Assembly (NCBI GenBank): GCA_964435775.1
Contig: CAYTAP010000042.1
Coordinates: 1 to 28,073 of the forward strand
Direction of reading: 5' to 3'
Length of the DNA: 28,073 bases
DNA from: CAYTAP01 sp964435775
GTDB lineage: Bacteria > Planctomycetota > Phycisphaerae > Tepidisphaerales > Tepidisphaeraceae
Of this stretch, positions 1 through 9,482 are shown one piece after another. Under the pieces are notes generated by a model. The model saw nothing but the letters and a program-made list of their open reading frames with translations, ran no database searches and had not been told where the DNA came from. The position numbers and the translations under genes are program-made. Within the stretch, counting starts at the first letter, position 1. Every line of letters begins with the position of its first letter.

Positions 1-2133
<2,133 letters not shown>

Positions 2134-2389
2134 GCCACTCCCTTACGAGCCAATAAAACCCAACCCGCCCGCCGCACCTTTCGGAAACCTCCGCGGCCCG
2201 GCCAACGCCATCGCGCCCGCCCCACCAGAAGCGCCACGCGAATCGGACAAGGATACGCGATCCCCGGCGTTTTGATAAGCGTGCAGACCCAACTTGTCGA
2301 AATGGGGTGATTTCGGGTATGAATAGGGCTTGGCGATGTCTAAACACTTGACACCGGCGTAACCGTCAAGTTCCCAGACATCCAATCTC

Positions 2390-2410
2390 GCGGGCGTAAC
2401 TCAATTGGCA
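2390..2410 (+). pseudogene. 5' fragment of a second tRNA-Gly, cut by the assembly gap
   Basis: These 21 bases are identical to the first 21 bases of the intact tRNA-Gly at 2518 (acceptor strand GCGGGCG, then TAACTCAATTGGCA). They run directly into ten Ns. After the gap only a loosely similar CAGGCTTTCAAAATCC follows, with no T arm or acceptor 3' strand. It is either a real tandem tRNA whose middle is lost in the gap, a decayed copy, or an assembly artefact. Confidence 0.6.
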
Positions 2411-2420
2411 NNNNNNNNNN
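2411..2420. other. Assembly gap (10 Ns)
   Basis: Ten undetermined bases. They fall inside a tRNA-Gly-like sequence that is present again about 110 bp later, a typical place for a repeat-driven contig break. Synteny across this point is therefore less certain than elsewhere. Confidence 1.
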
Positions 2421-2449
2421 GTCCAGGCTTTCAAAATCCCCGGCCGGCA

Positions 2450-2481
2450 GCAAGTTGCCGTTCCACAGGGGAGCAACTTGC
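2450..2481. repeat. Hairpin with perfect 9-bp arms
   Basis: GCAAGTTGC at 2450-2458 and GCAACTTGC at 2473-2481 pair perfectly across a 14-base loop, between the tRNA-Gly fragment and the intact tRNA-Gly. No T-run follows on either strand, so it is not an obvious terminator. Confidence 0.5.
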
Positions 2482-2505
2482 AACCGCCGCGCCATCGGGT
2501 ATGAA
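2478..2505 (+). promoter_or_regulatory. Candidate promoter for tRNA-Gly
   Basis: TTGCAA (2478-2483), a 16-bp spacer and TATGAA (2500-2505) would start transcription a few bases before the tRNA at 2518. The 12-mer CGGGTATGAATA covering the -10 recurs at 2314-2325, upstream of the partial tRNA copy, which supports a functional element. The match to consensus is only fair. Confidence 0.35.
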
Positions 2506-2517
2506 TAACGGGCGCAC

Positions 2518-2590
2518 GCGGGCGTAACTCAATTGGCAGAGTGCAGGCTTTCCAAGCCTGACGTTGAGGGTTCGACTCCCTTCGCCCGCT
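2518..2590 (+). tRNA. tRNA-Gly (anticodon TCC)
   Basis: A complete 73-base cloverleaf. The acceptor GCGGGCG pairs with CGCCCGC, the D stem ACTC with GAGT, the anticodon stem CAGGC with GCCTG around the loop TTTCCAA (anticodon TCC, reading GGA), and the T stem GAGGG with CCCTT around TTCGACT. The discriminator base is T, usual for glycine tRNAs. No CCA is encoded (TTGG follows), so CCA would be added after transcription. Confidence 0.95.
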
Positions 2591-2625
2591 TTGGATCCAT
2601 TCTTCGGGAGGGCGCATTCACTCGC

Positions 2626-3684
2626 TCATTCCAACTCCACCTCATCCAAGCCGTGCTGAAGTATCGCTTTTTTCACTATTTGCGGGTCACTTGTGAGATG
2701 GACGAGCGCCTGCGAGATGCCTTGTTCATGCGCCTCCAAACGATCGAGACCCACTCGCGACACGATTTCCATGATCAAATCCGCGCTGAGCGTGGCGATT
2801 TCATCGGCATCACCGTCCGGGATTGCGGCACTGGCCAGCGTGCCGGAAAGCATGACCGTTCGCCATCCCTCAAACAATTCCGGCGACGGTATTTCCCCCC
2901 GGGCGGCCAGCCAGCTCGTTGTTTGCGTCACCAAGACATGCGAGGCGGTGGTGAATTGACTCAGCAGCATGTCAATGGATTCGTCCGGCAAGTCGTGGAG
3001 CATGCTCATCGCTTCATCCGCATCCAGATCCTCCAGATCGTCGAAATACGCGTCGTCGTTGTTCTCGTAATCACCCGTCGCCTGATCCATGTACGGCGCG
3101 CTTTCATCGAAATCGAAGTCAATATCCTTTCGTTTCAGATATGCCGCATACGGTTCGCCGATCAGGCGCTGGCGCAAATCCTCCGGGTGGCCGACGAACT
3201 CCTTGACGAACTCCTTCACGTCGGCCGACTGCCAATCGCCGACCCCGCCGATCAGTGATGCGCATTTGATCCAGTCCTTCGGCAGGCGCATCCCGTTGTC
3301 ATGGGCCCACCGCGCGGCGCCGGCCACCCAGCGGCGCGCCTCCTCCACGTCAATGCGGATCATGGAAAATCCGCGAAGCTTTTGCGAACCCAGCATGTAT
3401 TCCCGGTCTTCAGCTTCGATGCCCATTCGCGACCAGGCATCCTTCAGCCCCACCACGCCACGATCAACCAGGAAGCACACCACGCCGCTGAGCCCCGCCG
3501 CCCGCTTGAAAGCGAAGATCTGCCGCTGACGATTCCCGTCATCGTCCTCGGATATCCAGCACTCGACTTCCCCCCTGGCGTCAGCCAGCCGCTTGAGCGG
3601 GCTCCCCGATACCCGCCGACGCGTCTCCTTCCTCTTCGCTTTTCGCTTGGCCTCGTGACGCTGTTTTTTATTTGCGCTGGACAT
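2626..3684 (-). CDS. Hypothetical protein with basic N-terminus and acidic middle
   Basis: A 352-residue protein that I cannot assign to a family. It starts with a strongly basic tail (MSSANKKQRHEAKRKAKRK), followed by a mixed alpha/beta-looking region with several Trp residues. A very acidic stretch near residues 205-245 is rich in Asp and Glu, and the C-terminal part looks helical (DLIMEIVSRVGLDRLEAHE). No signal peptide or membrane segment is visible, so it is probably cytosolic; the basic tail could contact nucleic acid or ribosomes, which is inference. An in-frame ATG 29 codons upstream (3771) exists but lacks a ribosome-binding site. The chosen ATG has GGAG eight bases ahead of it. It is a single gene, divergent from the glycosidase gene to its right. 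Confidence 0.72.
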   Translation of the reverse strand: MSSANKKQRHEAKRKAKRKETRRRVSGSPLKRLADARGEVECWISEDDDGNRQRQIFAFKRAAGLSGVVCFLVDRGVVGLKDAWSRMGIEAEDREYMLGSQKLRGFSMIRIDVEEARRWVAGAARWAHDNGMRLPKDWIKCASLIGGVGDWQSADVKEFVKEFVGHPEDLRQRLIGEPYAAYLKRKDIDFDFDESAPYMDQATGDYENNDDAYFDDLEDLDADEAMSMLHDLPDESIDMLLSQFTTASHVLVTQTTSWLAARGEIPSPELFEGWRTVMLSGTLASAAIPDGDADEIATLSADLIMEIVSRVGLDRLEAHEQGISQALVHLTSDPQIVKKAILQHGLDEVELE

Positions 3685-3967
3685 GGTTGTTGCTCCAAGA
3701 AAATGTCTCGTCTCGACAGTACCCACACGATTGGCAGCGTCAAACATCAAAACTGTTTGTTCCTGCTCCATTCATTGCCGAACACTTCAATCCCCCCTTA
3801 TCGAGCGACCGATTCGCGTTGGCCGTTCCCATCCTCCGGCGTGCGACGCCGCGCGGGCTTGACCGCCGCAGTGTTTCATTGATCCTTAACCGTTTGGAAT
3901 CGTCCGGCGAGGCCACCTTAGGGCCTTGCCATCGAAACAAAAGAATCGCCGGGAAGCGAGTTGCCTC

Positions 3968-5083
3968 ATGTTGAAATTGGATCATCCGCTTGCGATCACG
4001 ATGTGGGATTTCTCCTGGTTGGAGCGCCGCTGGCCGGGCGCGGGGTATGAACATTGGGAGCAGGCGTTGGACGAGTTGCTCGCGCGAGGCTATGACGCGG
4101 TTCGGATCGATGCGTATCCCCATCTTCACGCCGCAGGTCCCACGAATGAGTACACGATCATTCCCTGCTGGAACCAGCACGTCTGGGGCAGCCCGGCGAA
4201 AAACCGGATCACCATCCAGCCGCATCTGAACAACTTCATTCGCGGCTGCCGTGATCGCGGCCTGCGGGTGGGTCTGTCGTCCTGGTATCAGAACGACACA
4301 CTGGAGCACCGTCTGCGGATCCCAAACGCGCAGACGCATGGCCAGCAATGGATTCATGTTTTGGACGCGATCGCCGCCGATGGCTTGATCGACACCATTC
4401 TATATGTGGACCTGTGCAACGAATGGCCGCTTGAAATCTGGGCCCCCTACTTTCTTCCCCATCCCCAGGAGCGCCACTTCGCCAATGACGCCTCGTGCGA
4501 CTGGATGCGGCAGGCGATTCAAACCGTGAGAGCCGCCCATCCAACCCTCAACTACTGTTTTTCGTACACGAGCCCGGTGCCCCCCTCGCTCGGTCCAGCG
4601 GAGCGGTGGGATGGAGTGTTCGATTTCTTCGAACCGCACATCTGGATGGTTCAATGCAATCAAAAGGAGTTTTGCCGTCGGGTCGGCTATGGTTCCCAAC
4701 TGTTCGAGCCCACGGGCTACAACAACGTCGCTGACCATGCCGAGCCGCTGTACCGCGCCAATCCCGACTATTGGCAGTCGCTGCTCAAGCAGTCCATCGA
4801 GACGTACGCCGAGTGGTCACGGGAGATGCGCCTGCCGCTGATCACGACCGAATGCTGGGGCATCGTGGACTACAAGGATTGGCCGCTGCTCAACTGGGAT
4901 TGGGTCATGGAACTGTGCGCGCTGGGCGTGCGCACGGCGGCCGCGACCGGACGATGGGCGGCCATCGCCACGAGCAACTTCTGCGGCCCGCAGTTCGTTG
5001 GAATGTGGCGGGAAGTCGATTGGCATCGACGACTGACGGACCTGATCCACGAATCAGCTTTGCCGCAAGAGGCCAAGGCGTAA
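3968..5083 (+). CDS. Cellulase-like glycoside hydrolase, clan GH-A TIM barrel
   Basis: A 371-residue protein resembling the cellulase-like, GH5-related families. The pattern is that of a retaining clan GH-A (beta/alpha)8 barrel: an Asn-Glu pair in DLCNEW (N151-E152) at the end of strand 4 as acid/base, and E295 in LITTECWG at the end of strand 7 as nucleophile. Aromatic residues that could stack on sugars are frequent (HVWG, SSWYQND, PHIWM). There is no signal peptide, so unless it is exported by another route it acts on imported oligosaccharides. Start: the ATG at 3968, preceded by GGGAAG about 11 bases upstream. A TTG at 3926 in the same frame is possible but less likely. The sulfatase gene follows after 159 bp in the same direction, suggesting a shared glycan substrate. 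The exact substrate cannot be told from sequence. Confidence 0.82.
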   Translation: MLKLDHPLAITMWDFSWLERRWPGAGYEHWEQALDELLARGYDAVRIDAYPHLHAAGPTNEYTIIPCWNQHVWGSPAKNRITIQPHLNNFIRGCRDRGLRVGLSSWYQNDTLEHRLRIPNAQTHGQQWIHVLDAIAADGLIDTILYVDLCNEWPLEIWAPYFLPHPQERHFANDASCDWMRQAIQTVRAAHPTLNYCFSYTSPVPPSLGPAERWDGVFDFFEPHIWMVQCNQKEFCRRVGYGSQLFEPTGYNNVADHAEPLYRANPDYWQSLLKQSIETYAEWSREMRLPLITTECWGIVDYKDWPLLNWDWVMELCALGVRTAAATGRWAAIATSNFCGPQFVGMWREVDWHRRLTDLIHESALPQEAKA

Positions 5084-5187
5084 GTGCATCGCGGGAGGCG
5101 TCAACACCCGCGCATGAGGATGGCCACAGGCGTCAATCCGGGTGTTCGTCCATTTCTTCCGGCTGGTGTATCCCGCCAGGCAAAAGG

Positions 5188-5193
5188 TATACT
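5188..5193 (+). promoter_or_regulatory. Possible -10 element ahead of the sulfatase gene
   Basis: TATACT lies 50 bp before the sulfatase start, but no good -35 box is found 16-18 bp upstream. It may mean that the sulfatase has its own promoter rather than depending only on read-through from the glycosidase gene. Weak evidence. Confidence 0.25.
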
Positions 5194-5242
5194 CCCCGTG
5201 CCTGTTTTTTCGCGGGGTGTCGCCATTGAGGGAATCGCAATC

Positions 5243-6799
5243 ATGAACGTCCTACTCATCCTATGCGACCAATTACAGGCCAAGTGCCTGGGATTCATGG
5301 GGCATCCCGTTGTGCAGACTCCCCACCTCGACCGGCTCGCCGGTGAAAGCGTTGTGTTTGACAACGCCTTCGTGCAGGTGCCCGTCTCCCTGGGCTCCCG
5401 ATCCTGCATTCTCACCGGGCGCTATCCAGAGGCCAACGGCGCGCGAAGCATGTCTTTTCTCGGACCGCAGGAAAGGACGCTGGCGGAGGATTTATTGCGC
5501 GGCGGTTTTGACACCGCCCTCTTCGGCAAGCTTCATCTGACGCCGCAGTTGTATACCGGCGAGACGTTCAAGACCCGCGAGCCGGTATCGGACTGGCGGC
5601 GCTTCAAGGAAGCGGCCCATCTGCTTGATATGGTCGATGATCCGGCGCGACGACATTACGGCTTTGCCGAGCGGGTCGAGTGCGAGGATTCGCTCCAGGG
5701 GTCGTATGAAGCATGGGTGCGGGAACGGATGGATCGACCCAAATCGTACCGAGACGGGGAAGCGGGGATGAAAAAACACCGCGCCGGCGCGGCGTTGGTG
5801 GCGGAGGGACGTCGACCGCCCTCCCTGTTCCCCGGCCAGCCTCACGCGGGGGTGTATGTCTCTCCGGTTCCGTCGGAATTGCACCATTCGAGTTTCATCG
5901 CCGACCAGACCGAGGCTTTCATCCGCCGGCGGGATGCCGACTCCAAGCCGTGGTTCGCCTTCTGCTCGTTCCTCCATCCGCATCACCCATTTGACGCTCC
6001 GCAGGATCAAATCGACCGATACTCGCCGGGCGATATCACTCTCCCACCAACCAATGGCGAGCCATCGGCCGATGAAGTGCCATCGCGCATCGCCGGAGCG
6101 ATCGGGCAGTTCGCCAAGGTGTGCGCCGAGGCGCAGCGAATGCTCATCCACCATTACTACGCATCAATCAGCCTGATCGACGACTGCATCGGCAGGCTCC
6201 GCGCGGCCCTCGAGGAAACGGGGCAATTGGAGAACACGATCATCGCCTTTGGGGCCGATCACGGTGAAATGCTCGGCAGTCACGGACTCTTGACCAAGCC
6301 AACCTATCTCTACGATGAGCTGATCCGCGTGCCGCTGTTCATCCGTGTGCCGCGAAATCACGCCGCCGGAAACACGACGCCGCGCCGGATTGACGGGATG
6401 GTCGAAATGGTCGATTTGTATCCGACGCTCCTGGGCCTGCTTGATCGGCCGATCCACCCCGGCGTGCAGGGAATCAACTGGACGGGGCCACTGCTGGGCG
6501 GGGAGGCCTTCGGGCGACAGGAGATTCACTGCGAGAGCTTCGGCACACCCTTCGACATGCCCGGCATTCATACATGCAAGGCGCAATGCCTGCGGACGGC
6601 AAAATGGAAGCTGAATGTGTACATCGAATCATCGCACGAGCATGGACAGCTTTTTGATCTGGTGAATGATCCGAACGAATCGACGAACCTCTACCACGAC
6701 GCAAGCCACAGGGACATCCGCGAGGAATTGATGTGGCGGCTGCTTCGAAAGAAAAATGCCCAGGCCGATCCGCTGCCGATCCGGTTGTCGCAGTGGTGA
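5243..6799 (+). CDS. Type I sulfatase, serine-type (alkaline phosphatase superfamily)
   Basis: A 518-residue arylsulfatase-like hydrolase that would remove sulfate esters from a glycan or small molecule. The N-terminus MNVLLILCDQ supplies a metal ligand (D9). The active-site signature is S49-L-G-S-R53-S-C-I-L-T-G, where S49 aligns with the residue converted to formylglycine, so an anSME-type maturase would be required. The usual Pro/Ala two residues after it is Gly here. Also visible are FGKLHL (conserved GKxH), FLHPHHPFDAPQ, FGADHGEMLGSHG (metal-binding Asp-His) and TKPTYLYDELIRVPL (catalytic Lys). No signal peptide is visible, unlike many planctomycete sulfatases. Start: the ATG at 5243 has GAGGGA upstream and begins exactly at the conserved first strand; the open frame extends upstream without conserved sequence. 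The GH-A gene upstream suggests stepwise breakdown of a sulfated oligosaccharide. Confidence 0.9.
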   Translation: MNVLLILCDQLQAKCLGFMGHPVVQTPHLDRLAGESVVFDNAFVQVPVSLGSRSCILTGRYPEANGARSMSFLGPQERTLAEDLLRGGFDTALFGKLHLTPQLYTGETFKTREPVSDWRRFKEAAHLLDMVDDPARRHYGFAERVECEDSLQGSYEAWVRERMDRPKSYRDGEAGMKKHRAGAALVAEGRRPPSLFPGQPHAGVYVSPVPSELHHSSFIADQTEAFIRRRDADSKPWFAFCSFLHPHHPFDAPQDQIDRYSPGDITLPPTNGEPSADEVPSRIAGAIGQFAKVCAEAQRMLIHHYYASISLIDDCIGRLRAALEETGQLENTIIAFGADHGEMLGSHGLLTKPTYLYDELIRVPLFIRVPRNHAAGNTTPRRIDGMVEMVDLYPTLLGLLDRPIHPGVQGINWTGPLLGGEAFGRQEIHCESFGTPFDMPGIHTCKAQCLRTAKWKLNVYIESSHEHGQLFDLVNDPNESTNLYHDASHRDIREELMWRLLRKKNAQADPLPIRLSQW

Positions 6800-6828
6800 G
6801 GACCCTGTGGGAGCCCGACACCCATGTA

Positions 6829-6887
6829 GGGTCCGCCCCGCGGACCATCGTTGTCAACACGCTCGTCGTGGCCCGCGGGGCGGACCC
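6829..6887. repeat. GTAGGGT-type palindromic repeat, copy 1
   Basis: The 15-base arm GGGTCCGCCCCGCGG (6829-6843) is perfectly complementary to 6873-6887, with a 29-base loop. It sits between the convergent sulfatase and SGNH genes, where it may stop or stabilise transcripts, although no T-run follows. Related copies are at 8153-8224, 9991-10012 and 10340-10408. Confidence 0.8.
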
Positions 6888-6917
6888 CACAAAAACCTCA
6901 ACCGAAGAAATCTCGTC

Positions 6918-6950
6918 GTTCAAGGTTGGGCGTTCGATGTTCGATCTTCG
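6918..6950 (+). repeat. GTTCGAT heptamer repeat, left flank of the SGNH gene
   Basis: Degenerate heptamers GTTCAAG, GTTGGGC, GTTCGAT, GTTCGAT and CTTCGCT start at 6918. These 33 bases match the reverse complement of 8102-8134 with three differences, so the SGNH gene lies between inverted copies. Confidence 0.75.
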
Positions 6951-6974
6951 CTTTCGGGAAAGCCAATCGAGTCA

Positions 6975-8069
6975 TTACCCCCTCGCCGCGTCGATCCCCT
7001 GCCGCACCACCCACCACGCCGTCTGGGCATAGACGCGATGCCCGAAATCGTTGGGATGATTCAGCCCGTTGCCCGTCAGATCAACATACTTTTTCCGCGA
7101 CAGCATGTTCAGCCAGACGCTCGTCACGTCCGCGACCACGACACCCGGACGGCGAAGCGCGAGCAACTCGTCGCGGTACTTCGGATACGCCTCCATGTCC
7201 GTGCCCGTCCACTGGGGATTGCCCGTCATCGTCGCGATGAGGAGGCAGTCGCTCTGGGGGGAATCGCGATGAAGCTTCACGAGATGCTCCTGGATGATCC
7301 CGCCAAACTCATGTGGCGAAACCTTGGCGCTCGCGTCGTTCATTCCGAAGGCGATGACCAATAAATCCGGATGGGCGGCGACGACCTTGTCCATCTGCTC
7401 AAGCCCCCACGATGAACCCATCCCCCCGACGGACAGGTTGGTGAAGGCCTGGGATACGCCATAGTGCCGACCGATCTCCTCGGCCAACAGCGGGCCATAG
7501 CCGGGATTTCCCGGCGGCGTGTCATACCGCCCGCTCGCGTTGGCGCCGGCGGAAATGCTGTCACCGAGCAGAACGATCCGGATCGCGTCTTCCTTTTTGC
7601 CCTCGCCCAGGCGCTTGGAAAGATTCGACAGTGGTTGCATTTCTCGCAGGGTTTCGGGCGTGTGCCAGTCGTCGCGCTCATGGCGGTAGGTGGCGACGGA
7701 TTGCTTGTGATGAAACTCCATCGCCCCGCCGAAGAGGAGATCGCACTCGCGGTCGCGGCAGGTGCCATGCTTCTGCGACCCGCGCGGGGGGTACAGCTCG
7801 GCATCCGTCATCACCGAGACGCGCGAACCGGCGGGAATCGATATCGTCCGCGATCGCGCCTCCCATACAAAATCCCTGCCCGGTTCGTAGGTGATCTCCT
7901 CGGTCGCGCTTTGCAATTGCGGCATCGCGGCCGGAGTGAACAAAAGCTGCGCCGTGGCCGGTTGGCCATTGGCAGGGCTGACGAAGAGGAGGCTTTCGCC
8001 CTTCATGGTCTTGGTCGTCCAGAAGGGGTCGAGGGAGGAGTCGTTGGAGGAGGTGGTGGGCATGGGCAT
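6975..8069 (-). CDS. SGNH/GDSL-family hydrolase
   Basis: A 364-residue protein with a beta-sandwich-like first half and a C-terminal SGNH hydrolase domain from about residue 160. The catalytic blocks are visible in order: IVLLGDSIS (nucleophile Ser), NLSVGGMGS (oxyanion Gly), IAFGMND (Asn) and NHPNDFGH (the DxxH block, Asp and His). Such enzymes remove acyl groups from carbohydrates or lipids; two-domain members like this are often carbohydrate esterases, which fits the nearby glycosidase and sulfatase. No signal peptide is visible at the chosen start. The start is uncertain: no Shine-Dalgarno-like sequence precedes the ATG at 8069 or the next ATG two codons inside, and the bases just upstream are a tandem repeat. 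The gene is bracketed symmetrically by two repeat families. Confidence 0.85.
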   Translation of the reverse strand: MPMPTTSSNDSSLDPFWTTKTMKGESLLFVSPANGQPATAQLLFTPAAMPQLQSATEEITYEPGRDFVWEARSRTISIPAGSRVSVMTDAELYPPRGSQKHGTCRDRECDLLFGGAMEFHHKQSVATYRHERDDWHTPETLREMQPLSNLSKRLGEGKKEDAIRIVLLGDSISAGANASGRYDTPPGNPGYGPLLAEEIGRHYGVSQAFTNLSVGGMGSSWGLEQMDKVVAAHPDLLVIAFGMNDASAKVSPHEFGGIIQEHLVKLHRDSPQSDCLLIATMTGNPQWTGTDMEAYPKYRDELLALRRPGVVVADVTSVWLNMLSRKKYVDLTGNGLNHPNDFGHRVYAQTAWWVVRQGIDAARG

Positions 8070-8087
8070 TTGTCACACTTGAAATAT

Positions 8088-8136
8088 CGAACGTCCAACA
8101 TCGAACATCGAACATCCAACGCCCAACATTGAACCT
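8088..8136 (-). repeat. CGAACAT heptamer tandem repeat, right flank of the SGNH gene
   Basis: Seven heptamers of the form [CT][CG]AAC[AGC][TC] follow each other from 8088 to 8136, for example CGAACAT at 8102-8108 and 8109-8115. It is the inverted, longer partner of the copy at 6918. It occupies most of the space directly upstream of the SGNH start codon, so it may contain or separate that gene's promoter. Confidence 0.85.
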
Positions 8137-8152
8137 CAACGCGGGCTGATCT

Positions 8153-8224
8153 GTAGGGTCGGTGGTACTCCGCGGACCATTGCCGCAATTGCGAAGATGG
8201 TCCGCGGCGTACCACGGACCCTAC
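8153..8224. repeat. GTAGGGT-type palindromic repeat, copy 2 (28-bp arms)
   Basis: The arms 8153-8180 and 8197-8224 pair over 28 bases with three mismatches around a 16-base loop, beginning GTAGGGTC and ending GACCCTAC. It lies between the isomerase stop and the SGNH start, both on the minus strand. The long stem could act as an mRNA stabiliser or a processing site. Confidence 0.85.
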
Positions 8225-8254
8225 GAAATGCGATGCGCGGGGATCGTTCCACCT

Positions 8255-9256
8255 TCACTTCCCCGCCGGAACCCACGCCGTGCGCAAAAACTTCGACGTT
8301 TTCACCGGATCCCCGGCCTTGAGCAGCGCGTCAATGGCCGGGCGATTCCGCTGGACGATTTCATCGAACTGCCGGAGCCACAAAATACTTTCGCCGATCG
8401 CCTCGGCCGCTTCCTCGCGATAGGGATACTGGTCCATCGACAACCAAGCGGTATAGCCGCAGCGGTCAAGCCAGTAGAGGGTTTCGACGTAGGTCGTCGA
8501 GTGAATCGACCCGACGATCATGTCATCATCCCAGACGCCGTGATTGTCGTTGAAGTGCATGTGAAAAAGCCGCCCGGCGGTGTCGGCGTATCCCTTGCCG
8601 GCGCGCTTGGCGAGAACGATCGCCTCGCCGACCGATTCACGGGCGTTGTAGGCGTGCCCGGTGTCGATGCAGACGCCGACGTTCTCCCGCCCGGTCTCCA
8701 GGCACATGAGCAGCGTATCGGCCATCGTCGCCAGGTAACTGCGAACCCGCGGCTCCTGCGGTTTGTATTCCAGCGCGAAGCGAAGCTGCGGATACGCCCC
8801 GGCGATCTCGGCGATGCCGTCGCGGAACCAGGAACGGGCCGCATCGTAGTCGGCGGTCAGCAGGTAATCATACCCATCCTGCCCCGGCCAGATGTTCATG
8901 AGCGGACACCCCAGCTCCAGCGCGATGTCACAGAGCTGTCGCGTGTATTCAATCGCGTATTTGCGGATCGCCGGATCGCTGCTGCTGTAGCTCCCCTTCC
9001 AGAAGCGCTTGTCGGCGAAGAGATCGGGAATGATCGAGACGCAGGTCTTCCCCAGCTCCTTGAGAATCCCCTTCATCTCCTTTGCGTTATCAGGCCGGAT
9101 GTCCCATGTCCCGACCAACTCGATCCCCTCGACATGCGGCATCCCGGCGACGCGCCGAAGCATCGTCGCGGTGTCTGGGTTGTCCTTGTATCCATTGCAG
9201 AACCGGTCGCGGGTGTTGCCCAAATTGCCGAGGATGACGGAGTATTTGCGTGCCAT
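8255..9256 (-). CDS. Sugar phosphate isomerase/epimerase-like TIM-barrel protein
   Basis: A 333-residue protein of the xylose isomerase-like / AP endonuclease 2 fold. Likely metal-binding residues follow the family order: Glu in FALEYKPQEPR, Asp and His in VGVCIDTGHAYNA, His in FHMHFNDNHG, with later acidic residues in DDDMIVGS. Family members isomerise or epimerise sugars, sugar phosphates or inositol derivatives using a divalent metal; the substrate here cannot be assigned. The gene is cytosolic with no signal peptide. The ATG at 9256 is chosen because the conserved strand (KYSVILGNLG) begins right after it; a TTG at 9310 in frame is the alternative. No clear ribosome-binding site is visible for either. 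It lies upstream of the SGNH gene on the same strand, but a palindromic repeat separates them. Confidence 0.83.
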   Translation of the reverse strand: MARKYSVILGNLGNTRDRFCNGYKDNPDTATMLRRVAGMPHVEGIELVGTWDIRPDNAKEMKGILKELGKTCVSIIPDLFADKRFWKGSYSSSDPAIRKYAIEYTRQLCDIALELGCPLMNIWPGQDGYDYLLTADYDAARSWFRDGIAEIAGAYPQLRFALEYKPQEPRVRSYLATMADTLLMCLETGRENVGVCIDTGHAYNARESVGEAIVLAKRAGKGYADTAGRLFHMHFNDNHGVWDDDMIVGSIHSTTYVETLYWLDRCGYTAWLSMDQYPYREEAAEAIGESILWLRQFDEIVQRNRPAIDALLKAGDPVKTSKFLRTAWVPAGK

Positions 9257-9323
9257 GACATTATTCTGGACCGAAAGGGTTCGGTTGGCAACCCATTCAT
9301 GACGTGCCAAGGCGCGGATTATG

Positions 9324-9404
9324 ATCCACGAATGGATACGAATGGGCGCGAATTATCTTTTCCCCTTCGTGTCCATTCGTGTCCATTCGTGTCCATTCGT
9401 GGAT
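9324..9404. repeat. ATCCACGAATGG...CCATTCGTGGAT element, copy 1
   Basis: The left end ATCCACGAATGG and the right end CCATTCGTGGAT are inverted. The right half contains decamers TTCGTGTCCA repeated three times (about 9366-9395). The element is followed by CTGTTTTCGTGG, a tail shared with the second copy at 10468. It fills the space between the membrane-protein gene and the isomerase gene. Confidence 0.85.
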
Positions 9405-9482
9405 ATCTCTGTTTTCGTGGCCCGCCTGGCACGAGTCTTGGAGTGCGGAGACGTCGAGGTTTCGGCACGGTGTCTGGCACTG

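Noticed and set aside
2421..2517. Possible selenocysteine tRNA after the N gap (CAGGCTTTCAAAATCC contains TCA)
   Set aside because: No long acceptor or variable arm and no T arm with matching stem follows; only a 9-bp hairpin is seen.
9324..9404. CRISPR-like array
   Set aside because: Repeat units are only 10 bp and directly adjacent without spacers; the design is a tandem repeat with inverted ends.
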